From the NCBI GenBank assembly GCA_003857395.1, contig RPRC01000128.1, positions 1 through 22,732 of the forward strand: a stretch of 22,732 nucleotides of DNA, given 5' to 3'. The notes beneath the pieces were generated by a model, which was not told the DNA's origin, did no database searches, and saw only the letters and a list, made by a program, of their open reading frames with translations. The stretch is from Geobacter sp. Its GTDB lineage: Bacteria > Desulfobacterota > Desulfuromonadia > Geobacterales > Geobacteraceae. Shown here one piece after another: positions 14,605 through 22,549 of this stretch (the first letter of the stretch is position 1; the number at the start of each line of letters is the position of its first letter). A program made the position numbers and the translations under genes.

Positions 14605-15423
14605 CTACCGATCGGGAGCGGCGGCTGTAAAATCTTTCAGTGAAGGAAAGCAGGCCTTGCGATTCACCCCTTCACCCACCTGCAGCACCTTGACCTCGAT
14701 GCCATAGGCCTTCCCCAGGTTCTCCTCGGTGATGACCTCATCAGGCGGCCCTTTGCGGATCATCAGGCCGTCGTCGAGGATTGCCGCTTCTGTGGCAGCG
14801 ACGAAGGCGTGATCGGGGAAATGGGAGGCCATGACGATACCGAGACCCTTTTCGGCCAGGGAGCGGATCACCCGGAGAATCCGTACCTGGTTGCCCATGT
14901 CGAGGTGGGAGGTGGGCTCATCCAGGATCATGATTCTCGGTTCCTGGGCCAGGGCCCGCGCAATGAGGGTGAGCTGCCACTCGCCGCCGCTGAGCATGGT
15001 ACAGGGGCGCTCGGCAAGGTGGAGTATTCCAACCGTTTCCATGGCCGTGCGGGCAATCTCCCGGTCCCGCCGGGTTGGCGAGGAGAACACGTTGAGATGA
15101 GGTGCCCGGCCCATGACCACGATGTCATGAACGAGGAAGGGAAAGGCCGACACCTGGTTCTGCGGGACATAGGCAATTCCCTTGGCCACTTCGGCCGGCC
15201 TCAGGTGGGAGATGTCCTTGTTGCCGAGCAGGATGGTGCCGTGCCAGCCCTGGAGGACATTGGACACGCACTTGAGGAGAGTGGACTTTCCGGTGCCGTT
15301 GGGGCCCAGCAGGCAGAAGACATCACTCGGGTTGACCGAAAAGGAGACCTCGCGAAAGATGGGGCAGGCCGGGACGCCGGGATAACTGAAGGCCAGGTTC
15401 TGTACCGAGAGAAGAGCACTCAT
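14605..15423 (-). CDS. ABC importer ATPase, FecE/BtuD type
   Basis: A 272-residue cytoplasmic ATPase of a metal-chelate or corrinoid importer. Walker A is GPNGTGKST (40-48). The Q-loop lies in YVPQNQ, the signature is LSGGE, Walker B is IMILDEPTSHLD, and the switch His is in ASHFPDH. Signature LSGGE rather than LSGGQ is a mild variant. The ATG at 15423 lies 2 bases beyond the permease stop and follows GGGGTGG; a GTG at 15432 would overlap the permease. With the two preceding genes it makes a complete binding protein-permease-ATPase importer. Confidence 0.9.
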   Translation of the reverse strand: MSALLSVQNLAFSYPGVPACPIFREVSFSVNPSDVFCLLGPNGTGKSTLLKCVSNVLQGWHGTILLGNKDISHLRPAEVAKGIAYVPQNQVSAFPFLVHDIVVMGRAPHLNVFSSPTRRDREIARTAMETVGILHLAERPCTMLSGGEWQLTLIARALAQEPRIMILDEPTSHLDMGNQVRILRVIRSLAEKGLGIVMASHFPDHAFVAATEAAILDDGLMIRKGPPDEVITEENLGKAYGIEVKVLQVGEGVNRKACFPSLKDFTAAAPDR

Positions 15424-15425
15424 GG

Positions 15426-16460
15426 TTACCACCCCGACCGGTTTTTACGCAGCAGGTAGGCGAAAATGGGAGCACCCACCAGCGCGGTGAGGATACCGAT
15501 CGGGATCTCCATTTCCATGGCCGTCCTGGCGATGGTATCCACGGCAACCAGGTATGAGGCTCCTACCAGGACGGTAACCGGGAGGAGTGTCTTGTTGTCC
15601 GGTCCGGCGAGAAGCCTGCCGATGTGCGGGATCACCAACCCGATCCAGCCGATGATGCCGCCGATGGAGACAGCCGCGGCGGAGATCATGGTAGCGCAGA
15701 GGATCACGGTGGCCCTGATTCGCCCGGTATCGACACCAAGGGCCCGTGCATCCTCTTCGCCCATGGCCAGCAGGTTGATCCGCCAGCGAATAAGGAGCAG
15801 TACGCTGATGCCGAGGACGATGATCGGACCGACAACAGTCATGTCCCGGTTTGAGGCGTTGTTGAGGGAGCCGAGCAGCCAGAAGACGATGGATGGCATA
15901 TCGTTCACCGGGTCGGCGATGTACTTGATCAGCGATGTGGCGGCGGAGAAGAGCGAGCCGACGATGATTCCCGAGAGTACCAGCATCAATACCGGCGTGG
16001 TCCGGTAGACCCTGCTCAGGGAATAGGTCATGAACACCGCGAGCAGGCCGCCGCCGAAGGAACAGACCTGGATGGCGAGGATGTTGCCGAAATAGAGGAT
16101 CGCCACGGCCGCGCCGAGCCCGGCACCGGATGAGACGCCGAGGATATGCGGCGAGACCAGCGGGTTGCGGAACAGTCCCTGGAATGCCGCCCCGGAGATG
16201 GACAGCCCGGCGCCCACCAGAATACCGGCCATGAGCCGCGGCACGCGAACATCGAAAAGGATCGATTCGAGGGTTGGGGACCAGGTCTGCTTGACCGGCA
16301 GGACCACGGACGCGAAAATTTTAAAAATCGTCTCGGGGGGGATGTAAATCTGCCCGAGCATCAGCGAGCTGGTGGCGACCGCCACCAGGAGAAGTGTCAG
16401 GATGAAGAGGAGCCTGCCCGGATTGGCAGCGAAGCCGCTTTTATTCTCCGCGAAATGCAT
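15426..16460 (-). CDS. ABC importer permease, FecCD/BtuC family
   Basis: A 344-residue inner-membrane permease with about ten helices. Family motifs are present: DVRVPRLMAGILVGAGLSISG, FQGLFRNPLVSPHILGVSSGAG, the coupling-helix region GEEDARALGVD, and WIGLVIPHIGRLLAG. These define the type II importers for ferric siderophores, heme, corrinoids and some oxyanions. The start lies 9 bases after the binding-protein stop, with an AAGG-containing site somewhat far upstream. Specificity cannot be read from the permease. Confidence 0.92.
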   Translation of the reverse strand: MHFAENKSGFAANPGRLLFILTLLLVAVATSSLMLGQIYIPPETIFKIFASVVLPVKQTWSPTLESILFDVRVPRLMAGILVGAGLSISGAAFQGLFRNPLVSPHILGVSSGAGLGAAVAILYFGNILAIQVCSFGGGLLAVFMTYSLSRVYRTTPVLMLVLSGIIVGSLFSAATSLIKYIADPVNDMPSIVFWLLGSLNNASNRDMTVVGPIIVLGISVLLLIRWRINLLAMGEEDARALGVDTGRIRATVILCATMISAAAVSIGGIIGWIGLVIPHIGRLLAGPDNKTLLPVTVLVGASYLVAVDTIARTAMEMEIPIGILTALVGAPIFAYLLRKNRSGW

Positions 16461-16469
16461 GGGCAGCGC

Positions 16470-17585
16470 TTACCTTTTTCCTTCTGTTGCGGCGAAAGTG
16501 ATCCCGAAATCGCCGTTCAGGAGTGCGTGCGTCTGGGCGTCGCTCAGGTTGAAGGACATGATTTCACCGTAAAACTTCTTTACTTCCTTGACCATGTCAA
16601 CATCCGCGAAAAGCTCCGGATAGGCTGTTTTGGCCAACCAGAGCGGATAAAGTACCGCCGCCTCGGCAGTGGGACGATCCCAGATGAAGACACCGACCGG
16701 CTGTTTGAATACCTGGCGGTTCTGGATCGCTGTAACGGTTTTCCAGCGTGGATCGCGATAGACCTCTTCTGCGGTTCCCGAATCGATCACCAGGATGTCC
16801 GGATTCCAGCCGAGGACCTTTTCCATCGACATCTCCGAGAGTCCGGAGTGGAGGCCTTCCTTTACCCCTGCCGTGCTGACGTCGGAGGTGGCATCGCTGC
16901 AGCCCGCGGTGGTGATGCGTTCATGCATGAAGGTGTCTCCGCCCAGGGTCACCAGATGTTTGGGCCCGTAGCCGTTAAAGACCTTTTTCCGCTTCTCGAC
17001 GGGGATCGAATCGGTTCGTGATTTGACGAAGGCGAGGGTTTTTTCCAGGTAGGCGATATATTTTTCCCCTCGTGCCTCTTTGCCGAAGACTGCAGCATAA
17101 AAACGGATCTCATTTTTGAGCAGGTTGATGTCATGATTCATCGTGCTTACGGTAAAAGCGACCGGGATGCCGGTTTTTTTTCGCACGATGGAACCGTCGA
17201 GTTTTCCGGCGATCACCAGTTGCGGCCGGGAGATGAGCAGTGCTTCGACATTGATGTGACCGCTGGTGCTTCTCGGGCCGGGTAGTTCTTTGATGGACGG
17301 GTCGAAGGCCAGCACGAGTTCGGAGTTCTTCAGGGTATTGGTAACGGCACAGAGCTGATCGCGTGCCCCGAGGATATAGGCGATCTGTCCCGTTGGGCCG
17401 CCAAACAGGGCGACCCGGGTGAGCGGATCGGGGACCTGGACCTTTTTCCCGGTCATATCGGTAATCCAGCGCGTTTTACCGGACGTTGCGGTCTTTTCGT
17501 TCCTCAGCATGGCGAGGACGAATGCAATAATCGCAACCAAAGCGAAAAAAATGAGTATTTTCCTGATATGTCTGTTGGTTTCCAT
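16470..17585 (-). CDS. Periplasmic substrate-binding protein, BtuF/FepB type, membrane-anchored
   Basis: A 371-residue binding protein. The mature part starts with TDMTGKKVQVPDPLTRVALFGG, the typical opening of the class III periplasmic-binding fold. It continues with GHINVEALLISRPQLVI, VLGWNPDILVIDSG and a WKTVTAIQNRQVF region, all standard. The N-terminus (HIRKILIFFALVAIIAFVLAML) is a hydrophobic anchor with no lipobox cysteine and no clear cleavage site, so it may stay tethered as an uncleaved helix. The C-terminus has a short extra tail (SFNLSDAQTHALLNGDF). AAGGAG lies 8 bases before the ATG and the gene is 12 bases after the DUF364 stop. Ligand unknown; a metal chelate or corrinoid is likely from the neighbours. 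Confidence 0.88.
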   Translation of the reverse strand: METNRHIRKILIFFALVAIIAFVLAMLRNEKTATSGKTRWITDMTGKKVQVPDPLTRVALFGGPTGQIAYILGARDQLCAVTNTLKNSELVLAFDPSIKELPGPRSTSGHINVEALLISRPQLVIAGKLDGSIVRKKTGIPVAFTVSTMNHDINLLKNEIRFYAAVFGKEARGEKYIAYLEKTLAFVKSRTDSIPVEKRKKVFNGYGPKHLVTLGGDTFMHERITTAGCSDATSDVSTAGVKEGLHSGLSEMSMEKVLGWNPDILVIDSGTAEEVYRDPRWKTVTAIQNRQVFKQPVGVFIWDRPTAEAAVLYPLWLAKTAYPELFADVDMVKEVKKFYGEIMSFNLSDAQTHALLNGDFGITFAATEGKR

Positions 17586-17597
17586 AGCTGACTCCTT

Positions 17598-18305
17598 CTA
17601 TTTCCTGAACCGTGTTACCGGTTCGATGCCTGCAAGCTTGTTGTAGAATTTAACCCCCTGCGCGACACTCCGGGAAAGCTGCTCCTGGTCCACCACCCTG
17701 ACGCCCGCGATGACCGAGGCGCCGAAGTCGAACAGTACGTCACTCATGGGGGTGCTGGGGCCGAGGACGATGGCAATGCTGTTGCGGGACAGTTCCAGGA
17801 GTCGCTCGAGGGTTTTGTTGATCAGGGTTGTCCCGGTGATGATGACCAGGTCGGATTCCGGGATGACCTCTTCAGCAGCGAATGCCGGCAGTTCGTCGTC
17901 TTGCGGATTAATTTCGAGCAGATACGAGCGTGCCGCCGCCCCGGCCAGGCGCTCGTAGAAAGGGAACCTGCCGATGCAGGTCACCGTTTTGCCCGGTGCG
18001 CAGCTCATAATATAGTCAAAGACGTTGACGTTTTCTCCCCGTGGGTCAATCAGCGAGGAAAGTGCCGCCAGCCCGAGTCCGGCTTCCACAGGCTCCCAGC
18101 TTTTCAGCCTCGCGGCAATCTCAAGGATCTCTTTTCCCTCGATCGCACCGGCGTCAGAGAGCTCGAAGCCTTCCCTGCCGCGAAAGACATGGGCCATGCC
18201 GGTGTATCGGCTCTGCACCGCGATCCAGTGGAGTCCGATCAGTACTTGGGTTGCTTGTGCCTCGACTCCGGAAACGCTTTCCAGTAGGGCATCTACAAGT
18301 TTCAT
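17598..18305 (-). CDS. DUF364 protein (putative heavy-metal chelation domain)
   Basis: A 235-residue cytoplasmic protein. Residues of about 1-90 resemble the DUF4213 N-terminal domain (VLIGLHWIAVQSRYTGMAHVFRG). The rest is DUF364: IGRFPFYERLAG, ESDLVIITGTTLINKTLERLLEL, VLGPSTPMSDVLFDFGA, VAQG near the end. The Pfam name is putative heavy-metal chelation, and members often sit beside FecCD-type importers; the chemistry is not established. GGAG lies 8 bases before the ATG, and the ATG overlaps the stop of a small upstream ORF as ATGA. It leads the importer operon, so metal or metallocofactor handling is the likely role. Confidence 0.85.
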   Translation of the reverse strand: MKLVDALLESVSGVEAQATQVLIGLHWIAVQSRYTGMAHVFRGREGFELSDAGAIEGKEILEIAARLKSWEPVEAGLGLAALSSLIDPRGENVNVFDYIMSCAPGKTVTCIGRFPFYERLAGAAARSYLLEINPQDDELPAFAAEEVIPESDLVIITGTTLINKTLERLLELSRNSIAIVLGPSTPMSDVLFDFGASVIAGVRVVDQEQLSRSVAQGVKFYNKLAGIEPVTRFRK

Positions 18306-18445
18306 GGGCAGTTCTCCAGCGTTTCGTAGTAGGCGCCGCGCAGACAGAAATGACCGTTGGAGGCGTTAGACTGTGCAGAACCTCGTGGCCATCCGTCACA
18401 TGCACAGGAATTTTCTCCTTTTCCGGCGGTCCGGGAAAAATTCAC
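18302..18445 (-). CDS. Possible 47-residue cysteine-rich protein coupled to the DUF364 gene
   Basis: A GTG at 18445 opens a 47-residue frame ending TGA within the ATGA that also starts the DUF364 gene. Four cysteines occur, C-x-C near residues 14-16, one near 34 and one near 46, with ENSCACDGWPRG, GHFCLRGAYYETLENCP as the recognisable stretches. The start has only a weak GGCAGG site. The 4-base overlap and the metal-binding look of the C-terminus favour a real gene. No family is recognised, and it could be a chance frame in the leader. Confidence 0.38.
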   Translation of the reverse strand: MNFSRTAGKGENSCACDGWPRGSAQSNASNGHFCLRGAYYETLENCP

Positions 18446-18477
18446 GGGCCTGCCTGGCTGGCCGAATTTAATTAATA

Positions 18478-18506
18478 CTTGACATGAACAAATACGCTAT
18501 GTCAAG
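18478..18506. promoter_or_regulatory. Inverted repeat in the divergent control region (8-bp arms, 13-bp spacer)
   Basis: CTTGACAT at 18478-18485 and ATGTCAAG at 18499-18506 form a perfect dyad between the two importer operons. Each arm contains TTGACA, so the repeat may embed -35 elements facing both ways and could be an operator controlling both. No strong -10 at standard spacing was found on either strand. Confidence 0.5.
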
Positions 18507-18512
18507 AAGTAA

Positions 18513-18538
18513 ATAGCGATATAATTGAATGTCGCTAT
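18513..18538. promoter_or_regulatory. Second inverted repeat in the divergent control region, containing TATAAT
   Basis: ATAGCGA at 18513-18519 and TCGCTAT at 18532-18538 are separated by 12 bases that include TATAAT at 18520-18525. The CGCTATA-like arms recall ModE half-sites, but the arm order and spacing do not match that consensus. A metal or oxyanion regulator is possible. The TATAAT could be the plus-strand -10, though the matching -35 is poor. Confidence 0.45.
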
Positions 18539-18618
18539 AGCTATATCAATATTGCTTTATCATGGCTCAGGGTCGGGAGTATCCCGCCTCAGCACAGTTC
18601 TTTCCATGTATTCATTCG

Positions 18619-18651
18619 AGACCTGCCAGGTTTTGAAAACCTGGCAGGTCT
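18619..18651. repeat. 33-bp dispersed palindrome, copy 2
   Basis: Identical in all 33 bases and in orientation to 3906-3938. Here it ends 26 bases before the start codon of the lipoprotein binding-protein gene. If transcribed it would form a 16-bp hairpin immediately ahead of the ribosome site and could affect translation or transcript stability. Confidence 0.95.
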
Positions 18652-18677
18652 GCTCATGTAACAAGCCAAGAGGATCT

Positions 18678-19721
18678 ATGTACCTACTGAAGAGAAATCG
18701 TCCCCGTTTCCTTTGCTTGGTCTTTTTCATCAGTGCCGTACTTGCCGTGTGCGGTTGCCAAGCCGACAGGGAAGGGCGTGAAGGGGAAACAATCACCGTT
18801 GTCGACCAGCTCGGGAGAACCGTAATTGTTCCGAAGAACATCCGCAGGATTGCGGCACTCCATCACTTCGGCGGCAAGGTTGTCTTTGCCCTTGGCGCCC
18901 AGGAGTTGCTGGTGGACCAGGCACTCTATCATCGCGAAAATCAGGCAATGGCGAAGGTGAATCCATCCTTTGCCGCCAAACCGAAACTGATCCAGGGGCA
19001 CGATCTCAATTACGAAGAATTAATCGCCCTCAGGCCGGACATCGCCATCGCCTACACTTCCTTCGATCCTTCCGATCTGGAGCAGCTGGAAGATGCGGGT
19101 ATCAGGGTAATTGCCATCAGAGGTGAAACCCTTGAGGAGAGTTACGCCGGTGTCCGGCTGGTGGCAAAAGCGCTCGGCCGCGAGCAGCGGGGCGAGGAAT
19201 ACATTGCCGACTGCCGGATGCTCTACGGCCTGGTCAAAGAGCGAACCGCGTCGATTCCTCCCGAAAAGCGCCTGAAGGTTATGTTTACCGGTCCGAAGAA
19301 TATTTATTCCGCCGCGACCGGCCAGATGCTCCAGAACACCCTGCTGGAAACGGCCGGCGGTCGGAATGTGGCATCTTCGCTTACCGGCTTCTGGGCGTCC
19401 GTTTCTCCTGAGCAGATTGCGGCCTGGAACCCGGAAGTCATCTTCCTCGGTTCGAGCCTTGATTCCTATGGTGCAGAAGCGCTGTTCGGCAATCAGCAGT
19501 TCAAGACTGTCAGTGCCGTTAAAAGCCGGAGGGTCTATGTTTTTCCCTCGAATATCGGCTGGTGGGATTATCCCGCTCCCCATTGTATCCTCGGCCTGGT
19601 CTGGACGGCGAAAACACTCTATCCCGAGCGGTTCCAGGATGTTGATATGATGAAGGTCGCCAATGAGTTCTACCGTAAATATCTCGGCTATTCCTTTAGC
19701 GACATGGGAGGAAGGCTATGA
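18678..19721 (+). CDS. Lipoprotein substrate-binding protein, BtuF/FepB type, of the second importer
   Basis: A 347-residue binding protein. MYLLKRNRPRFLCLVFFISA leads into a lipobox-like VCGC with modification at Cys27. The mature part starts with TITVVDQLGRTVIVPKNIRRIAAL, then ELIALRPDIAIAY, WASVSPEQIAAWNPEVIFLG and VKSRRVYVFPSNIGWWDYPAP, all standard for metal-chelate and corrinoid binding proteins. AGAGG lies 4-5 bases before the ATG at 18678. An ATG at 18525 is in frame, but it would translate through the 33-bp palindrome and has no ribosome site. It is about as long as the plus-strand partner's relatives and differs from the minus-strand paralogue in having a true lipoprotein signal. 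Confidence 0.9.
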   Translation: MYLLKRNRPRFLCLVFFISAVLAVCGCQADREGREGETITVVDQLGRTVIVPKNIRRIAALHHFGGKVVFALGAQELLVDQALYHRENQAMAKVNPSFAAKPKLIQGHDLNYEELIALRPDIAIAYTSFDPSDLEQLEDAGIRVIAIRGETLEESYAGVRLVAKALGREQRGEEYIADCRMLYGLVKERTASIPPEKRLKVMFTGPKNIYSAATGQMLQNTLLETAGGRNVASSLTGFWASVSPEQIAAWNPEVIFLGSSLDSYGAEALFGNQQFKTVSAVKSRRVYVFPSNIGWWDYPAPHCILGLVWTAKTLYPERFQDVDMMKVANEFYRKYLGYSFSDMGGRL

Positions 19722-19753
19722 ATGTCTCCCTGCGCAGGCTCACCAATCCATGA
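19718..19753 (+). CDS. 11-codon minicistron linking the binding protein and permease
   Basis: ATG at 19718 follows GGGAGGAAGGCT and encodes MNVSLRRLTNP then TGA. Its ATG overlaps the binding-protein stop (ATGA) and its stop overlaps the permease start (ATGA). The permease ATG at 19750 has only a poor ribosome site of its own, so this short frame may serve to couple translation. No function is claimed for the peptide. Confidence 0.4.
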   Translation: MNVSLRRLTNP

Positions 19754-20769
19754 AAAAAACCTACATCATATTCAGTTTCATCGCCTTTGGAATCGCTTTG
19801 CTGTGGGCATTGGCTACAGGGCGCTACCCGATCGGGCTCGGTGACCTGTTGCCTCTTGCCCTTTCCAGTCTTGGTTTTGACGGGCAGGTTCCTCCCGAGA
19901 TGCAGATGGTCTTCTGGAATATCCGGGTGCCGCGGATCCTGTTGAGCATTGCTGTGGGCAGCGGCCTTTCCATTGCCGGAGTGGTTTTTCAGGCATTGTT
20001 CCGCAACCCTCTGGCTGCTCCCGATATCTTGGGTGTGACCGCCGGGTCCAGTTTCGGCGCAGCTCTGGCCATCATGTTTTTTACCACCTTCGTAGTCGGA
20101 GTGCAGGGGTTCGCCTTTCTTTTCGGTGTCTTTGCCGTTTCCATCGCCTATTTCCTTGCCAATCGCAGTTGGGACCGCTCCACCTCGGTTCTGGTTATCT
20201 CGGGAATCGTGGTTTCGGCCGTCTTCCAGGCAGGAGTATCCATCCTGATGTACCTGGCAGATCCTTATGATCAGCTTGCCAAGATCGTCTTCTGGATCAT
20301 GGGCAGCTTCCATGTTGCTTCGTGGGCCAAGGTCCAGGCGACCCTGCCCGTGGTGGTGATAGGTTCCGCGCTCCTCTCCCTGTTTGGTTGGCGCCTCAAC
20401 ATCATGACCCACAACGAAGAGGAAGCCCTTTCCCTTGGTGTCGATGTGTTTCGCTGGCGGTTGTTTTATCTCGGGACCAGCACCCTGATCGTGGCTTCGT
20501 CGGTGGCCGCGGTCGGCAATATCAGCTGGGTGGGTCTGATTGTGCCGCACATCGCCCGTTACCTGGTGGGCACGGAGCACCGGCGGCTCATCCCGACCGC
20601 GGCTTTTCTCGGTGGCGGTTTTCTCCTGGTAATGGATACCGTTGCCAGGACGATCTCTTCGTCCGAAATTCCCATCAGTATCATTACCTCGATCCTGGGC
20701 GCACCGTTTCTCGGCTATCTGGTGATTCACCGAAGTAAGAATGAGGCACTTGATGTCAGTCCGGGTTGA
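19750..20769 (+). CDS. ABC importer permease, FecCD/BtuC family (second importer)
   Basis: A 339-residue inner-membrane permease with about ten helices and the family motifs NIRVPRILLSIAVGSGLSIAG, FQALFRNPLAAPDILGVTAGSS, the coupling region EEEALSLGVDVF, and WVGLIVPHIARYLVG. It parallels the minus-strand permease at 15426-16460 but is clearly diverged, so the two importers may differ in ligand. The start is set by the ATGA overlap with the 11-codon minicistron; no in-frame upstream start with a good ribosome site was seen. The end overlaps the ATPase start by 17 bases. Confidence 0.9.
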   Translation: MKKTYIIFSFIAFGIALLWALATGRYPIGLGDLLPLALSSLGFDGQVPPEMQMVFWNIRVPRILLSIAVGSGLSIAGVVFQALFRNPLAAPDILGVTAGSSFGAALAIMFFTTFVVGVQGFAFLFGVFAVSIAYFLANRSWDRSTSVLVISGIVVSAVFQAGVSILMYLADPYDQLAKIVFWIMGSFHVASWAKVQATLPVVVIGSALLSLFGWRLNIMTHNEEEALSLGVDVFRWRLFYLGTSTLIVASSVAAVGNISWVGLIVPHIARYLVGTEHRRLIPTAAFLGGGFLLVMDTVARTISSSEIPISIITSILGAPFLGYLVIHRSKNEALDVSPG

Positions 20770-21532
20770 GTCATTGACAGCGGGTTATGGAAAGGCGCCG
20801 GTTCTCCATGATATTTCCCTGGAAATCGAATCCGGGCGGATCTGTGCCCTGATCGGGCGCAACGCGTCAGGCAAAACCACTCTCATGCGCTGCATCAACG
20901 GAATTCTCAAACCTTCAAAGGGTAGTGTTTTTGTTTCCGACCGGGAGATTCTAGCGATGAAAAGGGTCGAGATTGCCCGCCTGATCAGTCTGGTCCCCCA
21001 AGGGAACTATTCGCCGTTTCAGTTTACCTGTTTGGAGATAGTGCTGATGGGTGGAGTCTCGCGCATCAAATCCTGGAGTGCTCCCTGCCGGAAAGAGAAA
21101 CAGCGGGCAGAAGAAATCTGTGCTGAGGTTGGTGTGATCGACCTGGTAGACAGGCCGTTCAACTGCCTTTCTGGCGGGCAGAAGCAGCTGATCATGCTGG
21201 CCAGGGCTCTGCACCAAGACTCGCCGGTCATGCTGCTGGACGAACCGAATGCCCATCTGGATTTCCCGAACCAGCACCGGATGATGGGCCTGATGCGTCG
21301 CTTCGTCAAGGAGCGGGGAGTGACCGCCTTGATCACCCTCCATGACCCGAACCTGGCCCTCAACTACTCCGATGATGTGGTGATGCTGAAGGATGGCAGG
21401 GTGGTGGCAGCGGGGCCGACGGAGCTGCTGCTGGATGAGGTCCATCTGCACGAGGTGTTCGGGGAGGAGATTATGGTGGAGAAGACAGTATCCGGGAACC
21501 ATGTGGTGGTGCCGAGGAATTCTGCTGGTTAG
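20753..21532 (+). CDS. ABC importer ATPase, FecE/BtuD type (second importer)
   Basis: A 259-residue cytoplasmic ATPase. Walker A is GRNASGKTT (about 38-46). The Q-loop is in LVPQGNYSPF, the signature is LSGGQ, Walker B is VMLLDEPNAHLD, and the switch His is in ITLHDPN. GAGG lies 6 bases before the ATG at 20753; an in-frame ATG at 20741 has a weaker site. The overlap with the permease gene supports co-translation. Together with the two upstream genes it completes the second importer. Confidence 0.9.
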   Translation: MSVRVESLTAGYGKAPVLHDISLEIESGRICALIGRNASGKTTLMRCINGILKPSKGSVFVSDREILAMKRVEIARLISLVPQGNYSPFQFTCLEIVLMGGVSRIKSWSAPCRKEKQRAEEICAEVGVIDLVDRPFNCLSGGQKQLIMLARALHQDSPVMLLDEPNAHLDFPNQHRMMGLMRRFVKERGVTALITLHDPNLALNYSDDVVMLKDGRVVAAGPTELLLDEVHLHEVFGEEIMVEKTVSGNHVVVPRNSAG

Positions 21533-21541
21533 GAGGTGTCT

Positions 21542-22549
21542 ATGCAATGCAATTTCTGTGAATGGCGCTGCGATCTGAGTGGCGGCAAGCCAGGTGTCTG
21601 CCGCATGTACGAGGAAGCGGGGGGTGTGATCCGGGAGCGCTTTCCTCATCGCTGGTCAAGCTGCATACCGTCCCGCATCGAGTCGATTCCTTTTTACCAC
21701 GTCCGGCCCGGCAGCAGGGCCTTGGTGATCGGCACTATGGGCTGCAATTTCAGCTGCCGCTACTGTTCCAATGCCTTTATCGCCAAGGAGGACCCGACCA
21801 TGGTGGAGGAGAGAATGTTGCGACTTTCCCCTGCCGAGGTGGTGCGCAAGGCCAGGCAGATGGGTTGCGGCAGCATCGTTTTCAATGTCAACGAGCCGGC
21901 CATGTCTTTTCCTTCACTGCTGGAACTTGCCGAGGCGGCACGAGCCGAAGGTATTTCCCTGGGCTGTCTCACCAATGCCTATACGACTGAAGAGTCGACG
22001 GAGCTGCTCGCATCGATTTTTTCCTTTTTCAACATCGGCCTGAAGGGATTGTCCCCTGCCTTCAATCACGATTTCATCGGCATCCCTTCCGTTGAGCCGA
22101 TCCTGCGCAACATCCGCCGACTGGCCGCCACCAGCCATGTGGAGGTAACGACACCGATCATCGAGTCGGTTAATGATGTTGAACTGGGAGAAATGGCCAG
22201 CTTCCTGGCGGAAGTGGACCCGGAAATTCCCTGGCATGTCTTCCGTTTGCTTCCCGAGGACGAACTGAAGGAAGCCCGTTATCCCGACATCGAGGCCATT
22301 GCCGCTGCGCTTGAATCATTCCGCTCGAACCTTCCCAACCTCTATTTTCATAACTTCGTCGGTTCCGAGTGGGTCAACACTCTCTGTCCCGGCTGCGGCG
22401 TGCCGGTGGTGGAGCGCTTCAGCCTCGGCTGCGGCGGCGACCGGCTGAAGGCGTTTCATTGCCTCGGCAAAGGCTGCCCGGTTTGCGGCCGCGAGATCAG
22501 GCTGTTGGGAGAAGTGGAAAATTCTTGGAAATCAGGAGAGGTGAGTTGA
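21542..22549 (+). CDS. Radical SAM enzyme of the pyruvate-formate-lyase-activating-like group (COG1180)
   Basis: A 335-residue protein. An N-terminal cysteine cluster (CNFCEWRC, then KPGVC) resembles the extra motif of COG1180 proteins. GCNFSCRYC gives the radical SAM C-x3-C-x2-C at 68, 72 and 75. The middle is the usual partial barrel (SIVFNVNEPAMSFPSLLELAEAA). A C-terminal zinc-ribbon-like region has CPGCG and CPVCG pairs plus two further cysteines. AGGAGG lies 5 bases before the ATG, 9 bases after the ATPase stop. Its place behind an importer suggests that it modifies a cofactor or metal complex the importer brings in, or its protein user; the substrate is unknown. Confidence 0.85.
   Translation: MQCNFCEWRCDLSGGKPGVCRMYEEAGGVIRERFPHRWSSCIPSRIESIPFYHVRPGSRALVIGTMGCNFSCRYCSNAFIAKEDPTMVEERMLRLSPAEVVRKARQMGCGSIVFNVNEPAMSFPSLLELAEAARAEGISLGCLTNAYTTEESTELLASIFSFFNIGLKGLSPAFNHDFIGIPSVEPILRNIRRLAATSHVEVTTPIIESVNDVELGEMASFLAEVDPEIPWHVFRLLPEDELKEARYPDIEAIAAALESFRSNLPNLYFHNFVGSEWVNTLCPGCGVPVVERFSLGCGGDRLKAFHCLGKGCPVCGREIRLLGEVENSWKSGEVS

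Noticed and set aside
18513..18545. A canonical ModE site
   Set aside because: CGCTATA-like half-sites occur, but arm order and spacing do not match the consensus; kept only as an unassigned dyad.
19696..20730. A 344-codon minus-strand frame opposite the second permease
   Set aside because: Its composition is rich in Gly, His, Asp and Gln with no motifs, and it is the antisense shadow of a clear FecCD permease.
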